In this document: positions 1-7,017 of the stretch, piece after piece | Numbering within the stretch: the first letter of the stretch is position 1 | How the letters are laid out: the number at the start of each line of letters is the position of its first letter | From: Euryarchaeota archaeon UBA552 | GTDB taxonomy: Archaea > Thermoplasmatota > Poseidoniia > Poseidoniales > Thalassarchaeaceae | DNA: 7,125 nt | Assembly (NCBI GenBank): GCA_002499585.1 | Contig: DAMH01000011.1 | Span: forward strand, 1-7,125 | Direction of reading: 5' to 3' | The notes under the pieces: model-generated | What the model saw: the letters and a program-made list of their open reading frames with translations, nothing else | Told to the model about the DNA's origin: nothing | Databases searched by the model: none | Position numbers and translations under genes: made by a program

Positions 1-1185
1 AGTGAGAACATCCTCAGCCCACTCGTGGCTAAGGCCGTTGCATCTGATCTACACGGCCGATATGCGGAGGGCCTGCCTGGAAAGAGGTACTACCAGGGGT
101 GTGATGATTTTGATACCATCGAGACGCTGGGTATCGGTGCGGCCAAGAGAGTGTTCAATTGCAATTTTGTAAACATACAGTCTATTTCCGGGACGGTTTC
201 CAACATCGCTGCCCTCAAAGCGCTGTCCAAACCTGGAGACTCCATCACAGCGGTTTCCACTGCGGACGGAGGCCATATTTCCCATGCGAACATGGGTGCT
301 GTGGGGGTCCGTGGACTCAATCTTCACACATATCCTTGGGATGAGGACAGAATGGAGCCAGATCTCGACGCGGCTGCCAGATTAATACGCGAAGTACAAC
401 CATCTGTTTCTTTGTTCGGACAGTCAGTCTTCCTGTTCCCAACGCCATTGCGAGAGTTATCCGACGCAGCACATGAAGTCGGTGCCTCTGTGATGTACGA
501 CGCAGCGCACGTGCTTGGCCTGGTTGCCGGCGGCGTGTTCCAAGACCCACTCAGAGAGGGAGCAGATGTAATGACCGGATCCAGTCACAAGACATTCCCG
601 GGCCCACAAGGAGGGTTCTTGATCTCAGACCATGAGGACCCTGCATTCCATAGGAAATTAAACAACTCCGTATTCCCAGGAACATGTTCCTCATACCATT
701 TACACCACGTTGCTGGAAAGGCAGTGGCTCTCTCGGAGTTCGAGGCCTTTGGCGAGAGATATGCACGTGACATCGTATCAAATGCCAAGGCTTTGGCACA
801 GTCCCTCGCATCAAGAGGCTTCGACGTTCTTGCAGAGGACAGGGGCTACACTGCGAGCCATCAAGTTTTGACTAGACATGGGGAGAATGATACTGGCGCA
901 GGCAAGAAAGCGGCAATAACACTTGAACAGGCTGGAATCATAACCAACATGAACATGCTGCCCGGGGACACAAAGGCATTGTCCCCCTCAGGCCTGAGGC
1001 TGGGAGTGCCAGAGTTGACTCGATTAGGAATGGGTGTAGATGAGATGGATCAGGTTGGGGAGTTCTTCCAGAAGGTGCTTTTGGAAGAGGTAGAGCCGAG
1101 TAGGGTAAAGCAGGAGGTCAAGGAATTCAAAAAAGAATTCAGAACAGTCAGGTACTGCTTTCAGCCCGGAGAGGCCTACCCATAG
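1..1185 (+). CDS. glyA: Serine/glycine hydroxymethyltransferase, 5' truncated by window edge
   Basis: This PLP enzyme interconverts serine and glycine while transferring a one-carbon unit to or from a folate-type carrier (tetrahydrofolate or a pterin analogue) in the cytoplasm. The reading frame is open from base 1, and the first residues (SENILSP) already match the conserved SHMT N-terminal block, so the true start lies upstream. The GTG at 25 is internal. Numbering visible residues from base 1, the frame shows YAEG-PGKRYYQG near 21-34, an SGT substrate/PLP loop, DGGHISH, YDAAH with Asp167 and His170 (PLP ring contacts), SSHKTF with the Schiff-base Lys197 (codon 589-591), and GLRLGVPELTR with the carboxylate-binding Arg333. 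About 394 residues are visible; the family is usually ~420-430, so roughly 25-40 are missing. All expected catalytic residues are present. The GPQGG after the lysine is archaeal-like (bacteria usually have GPRGG). The TAG stop lies 21 bases before the next gene. The carrier used cannot be read from the sequence. Confidence 0.95.
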   Translation, partial: SENILSPLVAKAVASDLHGRYAEGLPGKRYYQGCDDFDTIETLGIGAAKRVFNCNFVNIQSISGTVSNIAALKALSKPGDSITAVSTADGGHISHANMGAVGVRGLNLHTYPWDEDRMEPDLDAAARLIREVQPSVSLFGQSVFLFPTPLRELSDAAHEVGASVMYDAAHVLGLVAGGVFQDPLREGADVMTGSSHKTFPGPQGGFLISDHEDPAFHRKLNNSVFPGTCSSYHLHHVAGKAVALSEFEAFGERYARDIVSNAKALAQSLASRGFDVLAEDRGYTASHQVLTRHGENDTGAGKKAAITLEQAGIITNMNMLPGDTKALSPSGLRLGVPELTRLGMGVDEMDQVGEFFQKVLLEEVEPSRVKQEVKEFKKEFRTVRYCFQPGEAYP

Positions 1186-1195
1186 CGCGCCAAAA

Positions 1196-1200
1196 GAGGT
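1196..1200 (+). promoter_or_regulatory. Shine-Dalgarno site for the M60-like lipoprotein
   Basis: GAGGT sits 6 bases before the ATG at 1207 and is complementary to the usual archaeal 16S 3' end. It supports that ATG as the start, and the signal peptide beginning right there agrees. The 21-base gap after SHMT leaves little room for a separate promoter, so read-through transcription from SHMT is likely. Confidence 0.7.
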
Positions 1201-1206
1201 CAGACA

Positions 1207-4200
1207 ATGATCAGTGAAAGGAACCTCGCCATTTTGATGGCAGCCATAATGTTGTCATTGCCTGTAACAGGGTGCCTGGGGGGGCCTGAGGCCCAAGAGC
1301 AGATTGCCGTAGAGGATGAATGCGAGGCGCCCTCCATCATGGAAGACTGCCTCCTGTCCGAGGTAAGGCCACAAGATTGCAGTCTGTTCGAAGTGTATGA
1401 CAACTCGATGTGCCGGGAAATGATACCCCCCTCACAATTAGATTATGGAGGGGCCTCCAAGATCTTTCACCTAGGGGTCGAAATGGACCTCTTATCGCCA
1501 TCATTCATCGGCGACGGGCCCGAAGTTTGGCTGGTGACCCCTAGCCTTCCAGACGGCCTTCAAATAGACGCCGAATCGGGCGTGATAAGCGGCACACCCC
1601 GTGATCTGAGTCCAGAGAGGGTCTACACTATAGTCGCTTACAACCAAGCCGGATCGACCTCGATAGACTTGTCCATAAGAATAACAGTGGAGCCCCCCTC
1701 CTCTCTTAGTTACCAAAACAACTCGGTGATATGTACTATCGGCATCATTTGCGACACTGGCAAGCCGATGATCAATGGATCCCTACCCATGACCTGGTCT
1801 TCTTCCCCTCCACTGCCTGAGGGTATCAAACTCGGATACGATGGCTCAATTCAGGGAGTGGCCACTGTTGTGGGGTCAGGCAATTACAACATATCCGTGA
1901 AGAATGATGGCGGCTCAGATACTTATGAGATCTCGATCACTGTTTTACCCCAAATTCCACCGAGTTTCACCTACCAGTTATCTCCTGTGGAGTTGAGGGC
2001 GGGCGAACAGGTGTATCTTGCACCAAATCCATCGCCTATTCTGAATTTGGAGTGGTCAGCCCAACCTGAGCTTCCCGATGGATTGAATTTAGATGCCAAT
2101 GGCACGATAACAGGCTCTACTTCGATCGTTTCTGGGTGGGAAAGTTACCAAATTACGGCTTCAAACTCCAGAGGCCAATCCACAACTATCATCCAGATCA
2201 GGGTTTTGCAAAACCCTCCGTCTGAAATCGAATACGGTGCCACTGAGCTGTTGCTAAGGGTGGGCATCCCGATGGAAGTGATCAGCCCTTTGCACACCGC
2301 AGGCGCGGATACATGGACCGTGAGCCCTCCTCTTCCGCTCGGGCTAACCATCAACTCAAAGAGCGGAAACATTAGCGGTACACCTTCTTCTATTTCCGAA
2401 AGGAGGGCCTACACGGTAACCGCGAGTAACGCCGGCGGTCACACTACTTTTGAAATTACACTCGAAGTAAAGATTCAAGCTCCCTACGGCATACAGTGGC
2501 CATCATTTGAGATCGCACTCTTCGTGGGAGAAGAAACCCATCTTTCTCCGACCAATGAGGGCCCGACTATCGAGAATTGGGAGTCTGAACCTCCGCTTCC
2601 CACCGGGCTCAGCTTCATGTCGGATGGGACTATAGTCGGGCAGCCAGAGCAACGACATGATTGGACATTCCATTCAATATGGGCCAATAACTCTGGTGGC
2701 TCGTTGCAACAGAGAATCTGGATATCTGTTCTAGATATCGAGCGAGACAAATTGGAACTCACCCAAGGACTTGGCACCGTGGATTATCCCGGATATGCCT
2801 CTCCCGTCTTACCAGTTGGCGACGCGGCATTCCCAATCGCCGTAGCTGGGGAGGACAAGGTGCCTGTTATCTCGGGATCACATGTCGGTAGAGGGAAGAT
2901 GATAGGGTACGGCCACGAGTCGTGGGTTGATCTATCCTCTAACGATTCAGCCCTCATTTTCTCTTTGAGAGCAGTAGAATGGGTATGCGGGTCGAACGCC
3001 AGTGTCGGCCTTGCCAGTGGCGCAGGCTTCGATTCATTTGCCGACGAACTGAGGTCTGATGGACACAGTACTGTTGATGCGCACCCTGATGACCTAGGTG
3101 GAATAGACTGTCTGATTGCTGAGTTTTGGAACGGCTATGACGATGCAGACAATCAGAAATTAATGCAATTCATACTGAATGGCGGTGGTCTGATAATGGG
3201 CGGGCATTCGTGGTATTGGTCGTATTTCAATGATAACCCCGCTCATGATTATCCAGGCAACAGGATCTCCAAAACCACAGGTTTGCTCGTTTCTAACAAT
3301 CCGACTTCGAAGGACGTTGAGTTTGGTTGGGGACACGACACCCTGATGACTCTCAGGAATACTCTTGACGCGTTACGGCATCACGTCTCTGGCCAGGATC
3401 AAATATCCTCTCAACAGGCAGAGGCCATCTCCATGTGTTTGAGTCCTATGGTCTCATTTGTCCCGTTTGATTTTCCAAATTTCTGGGGAGAGATGCATGA
3501 AATCGTGAACCAGAGCGGCTGGACAGTGATAGACGCCGAAACCGGACATGAGTTCGGTCAGGACCCCCTTGAAGACATTTTCATCACCATCGAATCAGGG
3601 TTGGTTTCGATAATGCCGGCCAATCTGGTGACGCCACACCCCAGCCATCAAGAATTCCCAGGATCAGTCCCTCAAGAAGCACCTAGATTGACACGCAACC
3701 TCACGATCGACTCAAACCAGACCGGGCTGCCGGCGGAGTTCGGGCCCGCGAACCCAAGAGCTAAGATCTTGCATACAACGGGCCTTTATGCTCCGCCGGG
3801 GGAACTTGTAACCCTGAAATTACCCGGTCATTTAGCCTTGTCCGGGGTGATGGTCCAGGTAGGCGCGCATGATGATGAGCTCTGGCATAAAGAAAAAATT
3901 TGGAGATTTCCCTCAATCGTCCGAACATATCTGATCCACAATACCACCTTGGAGGTCTCAAATGCATTTGGAGGACCAATCTTCATAGCATCCCCGCCTG
4001 ATTCCCCAATCGGACAAATATGGGTAGAGATTGAGGGAGCCATCGAGGCGCCTGTCTACAACTATGGTCAGACGTCATTGGCTGAATGGCACGATCTTAG
4101 AGACAATCCTGCCCCCTGGGCAGAAATATCAAGCAACCAGTTTATCCTAACTGTGCCATCCTCCGAAATAAGGAATCTTGAGAATCCAGACGAGTTAATG

Positions 4201-5181
4201 GAATTCTGGGTTCAAGCACTGGAAATGGAACACGATCTGTACGGTTACCTACCATGGCCTAGGATAGAGAGGGCTGTTTTTGATATACAGATTTCAGCAG
4301 GATGGATGCACTCTGGATACCCTTTCATGGCCCATCTCGCTTCCGCTGATGACGCGGTCGACTTGGATCACCTTCAATCTGAAGGGGACTGGGGGATGTT
4401 TCATGAGTTGGGCCACAACCACCAATGGAACCCATCACGACTACCAGGAACAACTGAGGCGACCTGCAACCTAGCCAGCGTATATCTGATGGAGGAACTT
4501 GTAGGAATTTCGGGACACTCCGCTTTGACCGCCGAAGCCAGAGATCAACGAATGGGAGAATATTTCCAGAATGGGGCTGATATCACAGATTGGTCTGTTT
4601 TTACTGCGTTGGACACATATCTAATCATCAAAGAGGAGTGGGGATGGAGCCCAATAACTGAAGCCCTGACAGTGTACTATTACCTACCCGACTCCGAGGT
4701 GCCAGCTTCAGATGTTGAGGAATACAACGCATGGGTAGTCTACCTCTCTGAGTCAACAGGTTACAATTTAGCCCCCTACCACGGTGCCTGGGGATTTCCG
4801 CTAACCCAATCCACTGCCGCCCAATTGCTTACCTACCCTGTTTGGGTTGACGACCCAATTAGAGGGAATTATGTCGTATTTGATCCAATACTGAGAAATC
4901 TAACAGCATCATCAATATCAGAATCAACGGTGCTTGTCACTTGGGATGTCTATGACAATGGCACGGACGTGGAGGTCACTATCTTCTACGGGGAGGTCGA
5001 TCATGGTCAAAGCGAAACAGATTGGGAATACGCACAGATTGCCGGTACCGCAGTAGTTGGAGAAGAGCAATACCAACTGGAAGGTCTCGATCCGTCCACA
5101 ACCTACTATGCTCGTTTGAAATCCTCAAATGATAATGGGGATTTGTGGTCCGACCCCATCACTTGGACAACTTCAAACTGA
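1207..5181 (+). CDS. Secreted lipoprotein: Ig-like repeats, TCAF-like domain, M60-like zinc metallopeptidase, FN3-like C-terminus
   Basis: Probable surface-anchored zinc protease. Residues 1-23 form a lipoprotein signal (charged start, hydrophobic core, PVTGC lipobox with Cys23), followed by an acidic linker with four cysteines (39, 48, 58, 69). Residues ~73-510 hold five Ig-like repeats. Residues ~520-810 resemble the N-terminal region of eukaryotic TCAF proteins (GRGKMIGYGHE near 561, GGGLIMGG near 659, YPGNRIS near 682). The M60/enhancin-like domain spans ~855-1165: TTGLYAPPGE near 857, SAGWMHSGYP near 1030, and HELGH at 1066-1070 with Glu1084 thirteen residues on, matching the family HExxH-x(8,28)-E zinc motif. 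Residues ~1225-1322 look like a fibronectin-III domain. M60-like enzymes studied elsewhere cut mucin-type or other glycoproteins; the substrate here is unknown. The active-site residues are intact, so activity is plausible. The gene probably shares a transcript with SHMT and ends convergently with the membrane acyltransferase. The domain calls come from motif recall, not a profile search. Confidence 0.88.
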   Translation: MISERNLAILMAAIMLSLPVTGCLGGPEAQEQIAVEDECEAPSIMEDCLLSEVRPQDCSLFEVYDNSMCREMIPPSQLDYGGASKIFHLGVEMDLLSPSFIGDGPEVWLVTPSLPDGLQIDAESGVISGTPRDLSPERVYTIVAYNQAGSTSIDLSIRITVEPPSSLSYQNNSVICTIGIICDTGKPMINGSLPMTWSSSPPLPEGIKLGYDGSIQGVATVVGSGNYNISVKNDGGSDTYEISITVLPQIPPSFTYQLSPVELRAGEQVYLAPNPSPILNLEWSAQPELPDGLNLDANGTITGSTSIVSGWESYQITASNSRGQSTTIIQIRVLQNPPSEIEYGATELLLRVGIPMEVISPLHTAGADTWTVSPPLPLGLTINSKSGNISGTPSSISERRAYTVTASNAGGHTTFEITLEVKIQAPYGIQWPSFEIALFVGEETHLSPTNEGPTIENWESEPPLPTGLSFMSDGTIVGQPEQRHDWTFHSIWANNSGGSLQQRIWISVLDIERDKLELTQGLGTVDYPGYASPVLPVGDAAFPIAVAGEDKVPVISGSHVGRGKMIGYGHESWVDLSSNDSALIFSLRAVEWVCGSNASVGLASGAGFDSFADELRSDGHSTVDAHPDDLGGIDCLIAEFWNGYDDADNQKLMQFILNGGGLIMGGHSWYWSYFNDNPAHDYPGNRISKTTGLLVSNNPTSKDVEFGWGHDTLMTLRNTLDALRHHVSGQDQISSQQAEAISMCLSPMVSFVPFDFPNFWGEMHEIVNQSGWTVIDAETGHEFGQDPLEDIFITIESGLVSIMPANLVTPHPSHQEFPGSVPQEAPRLTRNLTIDSNQTGLPAEFGPANPRAKILHTTGLYAPPGELVTLKLPGHLALSGVMVQVGAHDDELWHKEKIWRFPSIVRTYLIHNTTLEVSNAFGGPIFIASPPDSPIGQIWVEIEGAIEAPVYNYGQTSLAEWHDLRDNPAPWAEISSNQFILTVPSSEIRNLENPDELMEFWVQALEMEHDLYGYLPWPRIERAVFDIQISAGWMHSGYPFMAHLASADDAVDLDHLQSEGDWGMFHELGHNHQWNPSRLPGTTEATCNLASVYLMEELVGISGHSALTAEARDQRMGEYFQNGADITDWSVFTALDTYLIIKEEWGWSPITEALTVYYYLPDSEVPASDVEEYNAWVVYLSESTGYNLAPYHGAWGFPLTQSTAAQLLTYPVWVDDPIRGNYVVFDPILRNLTASSISESTVLVTWDVYDNGTDVEVTIFYGEVDHGQSETDWEYAQIAGTAVVGEEQYQLEGLDPSTTYYARLKSSNDNGDLWSDPITWTTSN
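1423..2736 (+). repeat. Five tandem Ig-like repeats encoded within the lipoprotein gene
   Basis: The protein carries five copies of a ~88-residue unit whose core is W-x3-P-P-L-P-x-G-L followed about ten residues later by G-x-I-x-G. The core tryptophans are at residues 108, 197, 283, 370 and 458, so the spacing is 89, 86, 87 and 88. Each unit ends with a Y-x-I/V-x-A/V-x-N-x-x-G strand and a proline-rich link. This matches the 'putative Ig' (He_PIG-like) type common in bacterial and archaeal surface proteins. The copies are diverged in sequence and not recent DNA duplications. Their likely role is a stalk holding the peptidase away from the membrane, or carbohydrate binding. Confidence 0.8.
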
Positions 5182-6232
5182 GCGTCCTGATAAGATTCTC
5201 AAAGCTAAACCACCCTAGGCGCTTTTCATAGACGATAGCTATTGGGATCCAGACTAGGGTGTGTAGAATAGTAATGCAGAAGGACATGGCCATTGTTATC
5301 GGGCCACCGTCGTAATTCGCTACGAACAAACCAAGAACCACAAAGTGAGTGACGTATATGGACAAGCTCATCCTTCCAGCTGGGGCTAGGTGACCCAAAA
5401 CCCGATGTAAATTCGGCTTTGGACTCGATTCTATGCGGCCGAGTGCCACTTTAACAATGATCAAAATCGTCATGCTAACTACCAGAAATGACTCATTGGC
5501 CGGGAAGAATGTGAGAACTGCAGGGCCTTCGGTCATGGCCCATGGAACCCCATTGTCCAACGAAATCAATAGAGTAGCCAGTGTCATTGAGGAACCCAAG
5601 AAAATTGAAATCACAGCAAAATTGCGCGACTCCACAATTCCAGAAAGGAGAGTTCCGAGCACGATGTATGCGAGCCATGGCAGGGCAGGGTAGGTCCCGT
5701 TCAGAATCAGCCTGGTTCCAAATTCAGAAGGACCATCTACCGTTATTCTGGAGTACCAGTCTAAATCCTCTCCAGTGTAGCCCGACAGAATAAGGGGGGA
5801 TAGGATGACAGAGGCCCATATCCAAGTTCTTGTTCTAAAATTGAGCCTAGTGATGATGGGCATCAACATAGTGGAAATTGCGAATAACGTGAGTATACCG
5901 GGCGTGAAAATCTTGAACCTCCCCCCGTGGTCTACGTTGAAGATTAGGTTGACCAACAACTGGCAAAGCACCAATACACCAATTCTCGGCAAGGCCCAAT
6001 TCACCCAATCTCGGAATTCTCGATCTCTGTTCTTGGCACTGATGTGCACGCCGTAACCGGACATTGTCACAAACAAGGGGGCAGCCATACCGCCAATTGC
6101 TGCAGCTAACAAAGCAAGGGGGTGGTCCAACGGCACACCGCTCAGGGGCATCGCAGCTGCGGTGTGGACCTGGACCATACACAAAATAGCAATCCCCTTC
6201 ATCCAATCTATGTGTTGAATGCGATCAGGCAA
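5159..6232 (-). CDS. Polytopic membrane acyltransferase, acyltransferase-3 / HGSNAT-like (DUF1624/DUF418-like)
   Basis: Integral membrane protein of 357 residues with about ten hydrophobic segments (roughly 12-30, 38-58, 76-98, 108-128, 134-152, 178-198, 205-225, 244-264, 286-305 and 312-334). The opening R4-x4-D9-W-M-K-G-I-A-I with His23, then GGMAAPLFVTMSGYG near 47-61, PALPWLAYIVLG near 182-193 and LAPAGRMSLSIYVTHF near 282-297, are the pattern of membrane acyltransferases related to heparan-alpha-glucosaminide N-acetyltransferase and DUF418 proteins. Such proteins typically move an acyl group onto a sugar or other envelope molecule; the acceptor here is unknown and His23 as the catalytic residue is only a guess. 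The start is TTG at 6232: an in-frame stop lies at 6260-6262 with no ATG or GTG between, and the next Met (residue 11) would cut off the conserved R/D motif. It overlaps the lipoprotein gene tail to tail and is probably transcribed from its own promoter. The family level is fairly sure, the function is not. Confidence 0.8.
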   Translation of the reverse strand: MPDRIQHIDWMKGIAILCMVQVHTAAAMPLSGVPLDHPLALLAAAIGGMAAPLFVTMSGYGVHISAKNRDREFRDWVNWALPRIGVLVLCQLLVNLIFNVDHGGRFKIFTPGILTLFAISTMLMPIITRLNFRTRTWIWASVILSPLILSGYTGEDLDWYSRITVDGPSEFGTRLILNGTYPALPWLAYIVLGTLLSGIVESRNFAVISIFLGSSMTLATLLISLDNGVPWAMTEGPAVLTFFPANESFLVVSMTILIIVKVALGRIESSPKPNLHRVLGHLAPAGRMSLSIYVTHFVVLGLFVANYDGGPITMAMSFCITILHTLVWIPIAIVYEKRLGWFSFENLIRTLSLKLSK

Positions 6233-6235
6233 CGT

Positions 6236-6244
6236 CCACCCTCC
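6236..6244 (-). promoter_or_regulatory. Strong Shine-Dalgarno site deciding a TTG start
   Basis: On the minus strand GGAGGGTGG ends 3 bases before the TTG at 6232, with its GGAGG core 7 bases away. It is the strongest ribosome-binding site in the window and compensates for the weak start codon. Its position supports the TTG over the internal ATG at residue 11. Confidence 0.7.
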
Positions 6245-6268
6245 GAATGCTTTGCAAAATTAATCAGA

Positions 6269-6274
6269 AATAAA
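6269..6274 (-). promoter_or_regulatory. Candidate archaeal TATA box for the membrane acyltransferase
   Basis: TTTATT on the minus strand lies in an AT-rich stretch about 37-42 bases before the TTG start. With the usual ~25-base spacing from TATA to start of transcription, the transcript would begin roughly 15 bases before the TTG and still include the Shine-Dalgarno site. AT-rich hexamers are common in this spacer, so this is a weak call. Confidence 0.3.
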
Positions 6275-6408
6275 CTAGCAGTGTGTAACATGGTATCAAG
6301 TCGATTGCGAGACGCAGAGAAAATCACAAATGAGACACATTAATTTTCAAAGTGGATTGAGGTCCTGGGTTGAATTTTTTTGATATCGAATGAGTTGGAA
6401 AAGCAGTA

Positions 6409-6981
6409 TCAAGAGACTTCTTCGCCTGTCCATCTACTTCCGACTTTGTGGTCCACATCAAGTTGATCGAGTATCCTCGCCACGACAAAATCAATCAAAT
6501 CATCAATGGATTTCGGATTCTTGTAAAAACCTGGAGAAGCGGGAAGGACGACGACGCCCCAGGAAGAAAGTTTGGCCATTGCCTCTAGATGCGGTGTTGC
6601 AACGGGAGTCTCCCTGGGGACGATGATTAGCTTTCGCCTTTCCTTCAACGCGACTATTGCCGACCTGGTTGCAAGATTGTCAGAGATGCCGGATGCGATC
6701 TTTCCTATGGTCGTGCCACTAGCAGGACAGATGACATAAGCATCGAATTTCGCCGATCCAGAGGCAGATCTGGCCGCTAGATTTTGATTCTCTTCTAACC
6801 TCAGGCCGTACTTCTTTGAGAGGTCCTTTGGAGTCATGCCGCATTCCAGTTTGAGATTGATCGCGCCCTCGCGTGTGACTGTGAGGAATATTTCCCATCC
6901 AGCATTGACAAGGATGTCTATGAGCCGGACTGAATACACTGATCCGGAGGCCCCTGTGATTGCGATGACTGCGGAAGGCAT
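6409..6981 (-). CDS. ubiX: Flavin prenyltransferase, UbiX family
   Basis: UbiX adds a dimethylallyl unit to reduced FMN to make prenylated FMN, the cofactor of UbiD-family decarboxylases. The 190-residue length is typical. The sequence shows the flavoprotein nucleotide loop GASGSVY at 10-16, Glu46, CPASGTT near 85-91, SDNLATR near 100-106, LKERR with Lys113, VPRETP with Arg123 and Glu124, and PGFY with Tyr153. These line up with residues important in the Pseudomonas aeruginosa enzyme (Ser15, Glu49, Lys129, Arg139, Glu140, Tyr169). ATG at 6981 is the start because an in-frame TAG lies 12 bases upstream; there is no strong Shine-Dalgarno site. The gene follows the aminotransferase-like gene by 36 bases, probably in one transcript. 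No UbiD is in view. In archaea the partner may serve the modified mevalonate route (anhydromevalonate phosphate decarboxylase) or quinone synthesis; which applies here is inference. Confidence 0.95.
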   Translation of the reverse strand: MPSAVIAITGASGSVYSVRLIDILVNAGWEIFLTVTREGAINLKLECGMTPKDLSKKYGLRLEENQNLAARSASGSAKFDAYVICPASGTTIGKIASGISDNLATRSAIVALKERRKLIIVPRETPVATPHLEAMAKLSSWGVVVLPASPGFYKNPKSIDDLIDFVVARILDQLDVDHKVGSRWTGEEVS

Positions 6982-7017
6982 GCTGTTTGCTGCCTACTTG
7001 CCGTCTTCAAAGGTTGC

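Larger units (their letters stand above)
6233..6408. other. AT-rich spacer between ubiX and the acyltransferase gene
   Basis: This 176-base non-coding stretch is clearly more AT-rich than the flanking genes. It holds the ribosome-binding site and candidate TATA box of the acyltransferase near its low-coordinate end, and a run of seven T on the plus strand (6375-6381) next to GATATC. Minus-strand T runs that could end the ubiX transcript are short (TTTT only), with no clear hairpin. I see no convincing small gene or structured RNA in it. Confidence 0.6.

Noticed and set aside
49..814. Several 67-92 codon minus-strand frames opposite SHMT
   Set aside because: They are antisense shadows of a highly conserved gene; composition and lack of motifs argue against coding.
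1123..1140. GAATTC-A6-GAATTC palindrome near the end of the SHMT gene
   Set aside because: It is fully explained by codons for EFKKEF in a lysine/glutamate-rich C-terminal helix; no sign of a terminator or binding site.
1282..1294. GGGCCTGAGGCCC perfect inverted repeat just after the lipobox codons
   Set aside because: The loop is too small for a meaningful hairpin and it lies inside the coding region for the Gly/Pro linker; likely chance.
4402..4416. HELGH as a possible M1/M4-type peptidase
   Set aside because: The surrounding motifs (TTGLYAPPGE, SAGWMHSGYP and Glu 13 residues after the second His) fit M60/enhancin-like enzymes rather than M1 or M4.
5847..6206. 119-codon minus-strand open frame inside the acyltransferase gene
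   Set aside because: It overlaps a gene with clear family motifs in another frame, and its protein is rich in Cys, Arg and His without recognisable motifs: a shadow frame.
5805..6343. Plus-strand open frames of 70-83 codons opposite the acyltransferase gene and its spacer
   Set aside because: They are antisense to a well-supported gene, lack convincing ribosome-binding sites and resemble no family.
6389..6626. Plus-strand 78-codon frame at the 3' end of ubiX
   Set aside because: It overlaps the strongly conserved C-terminal half of UbiX on the opposite strand and has an unstructured Arg/Lys-rich translation.
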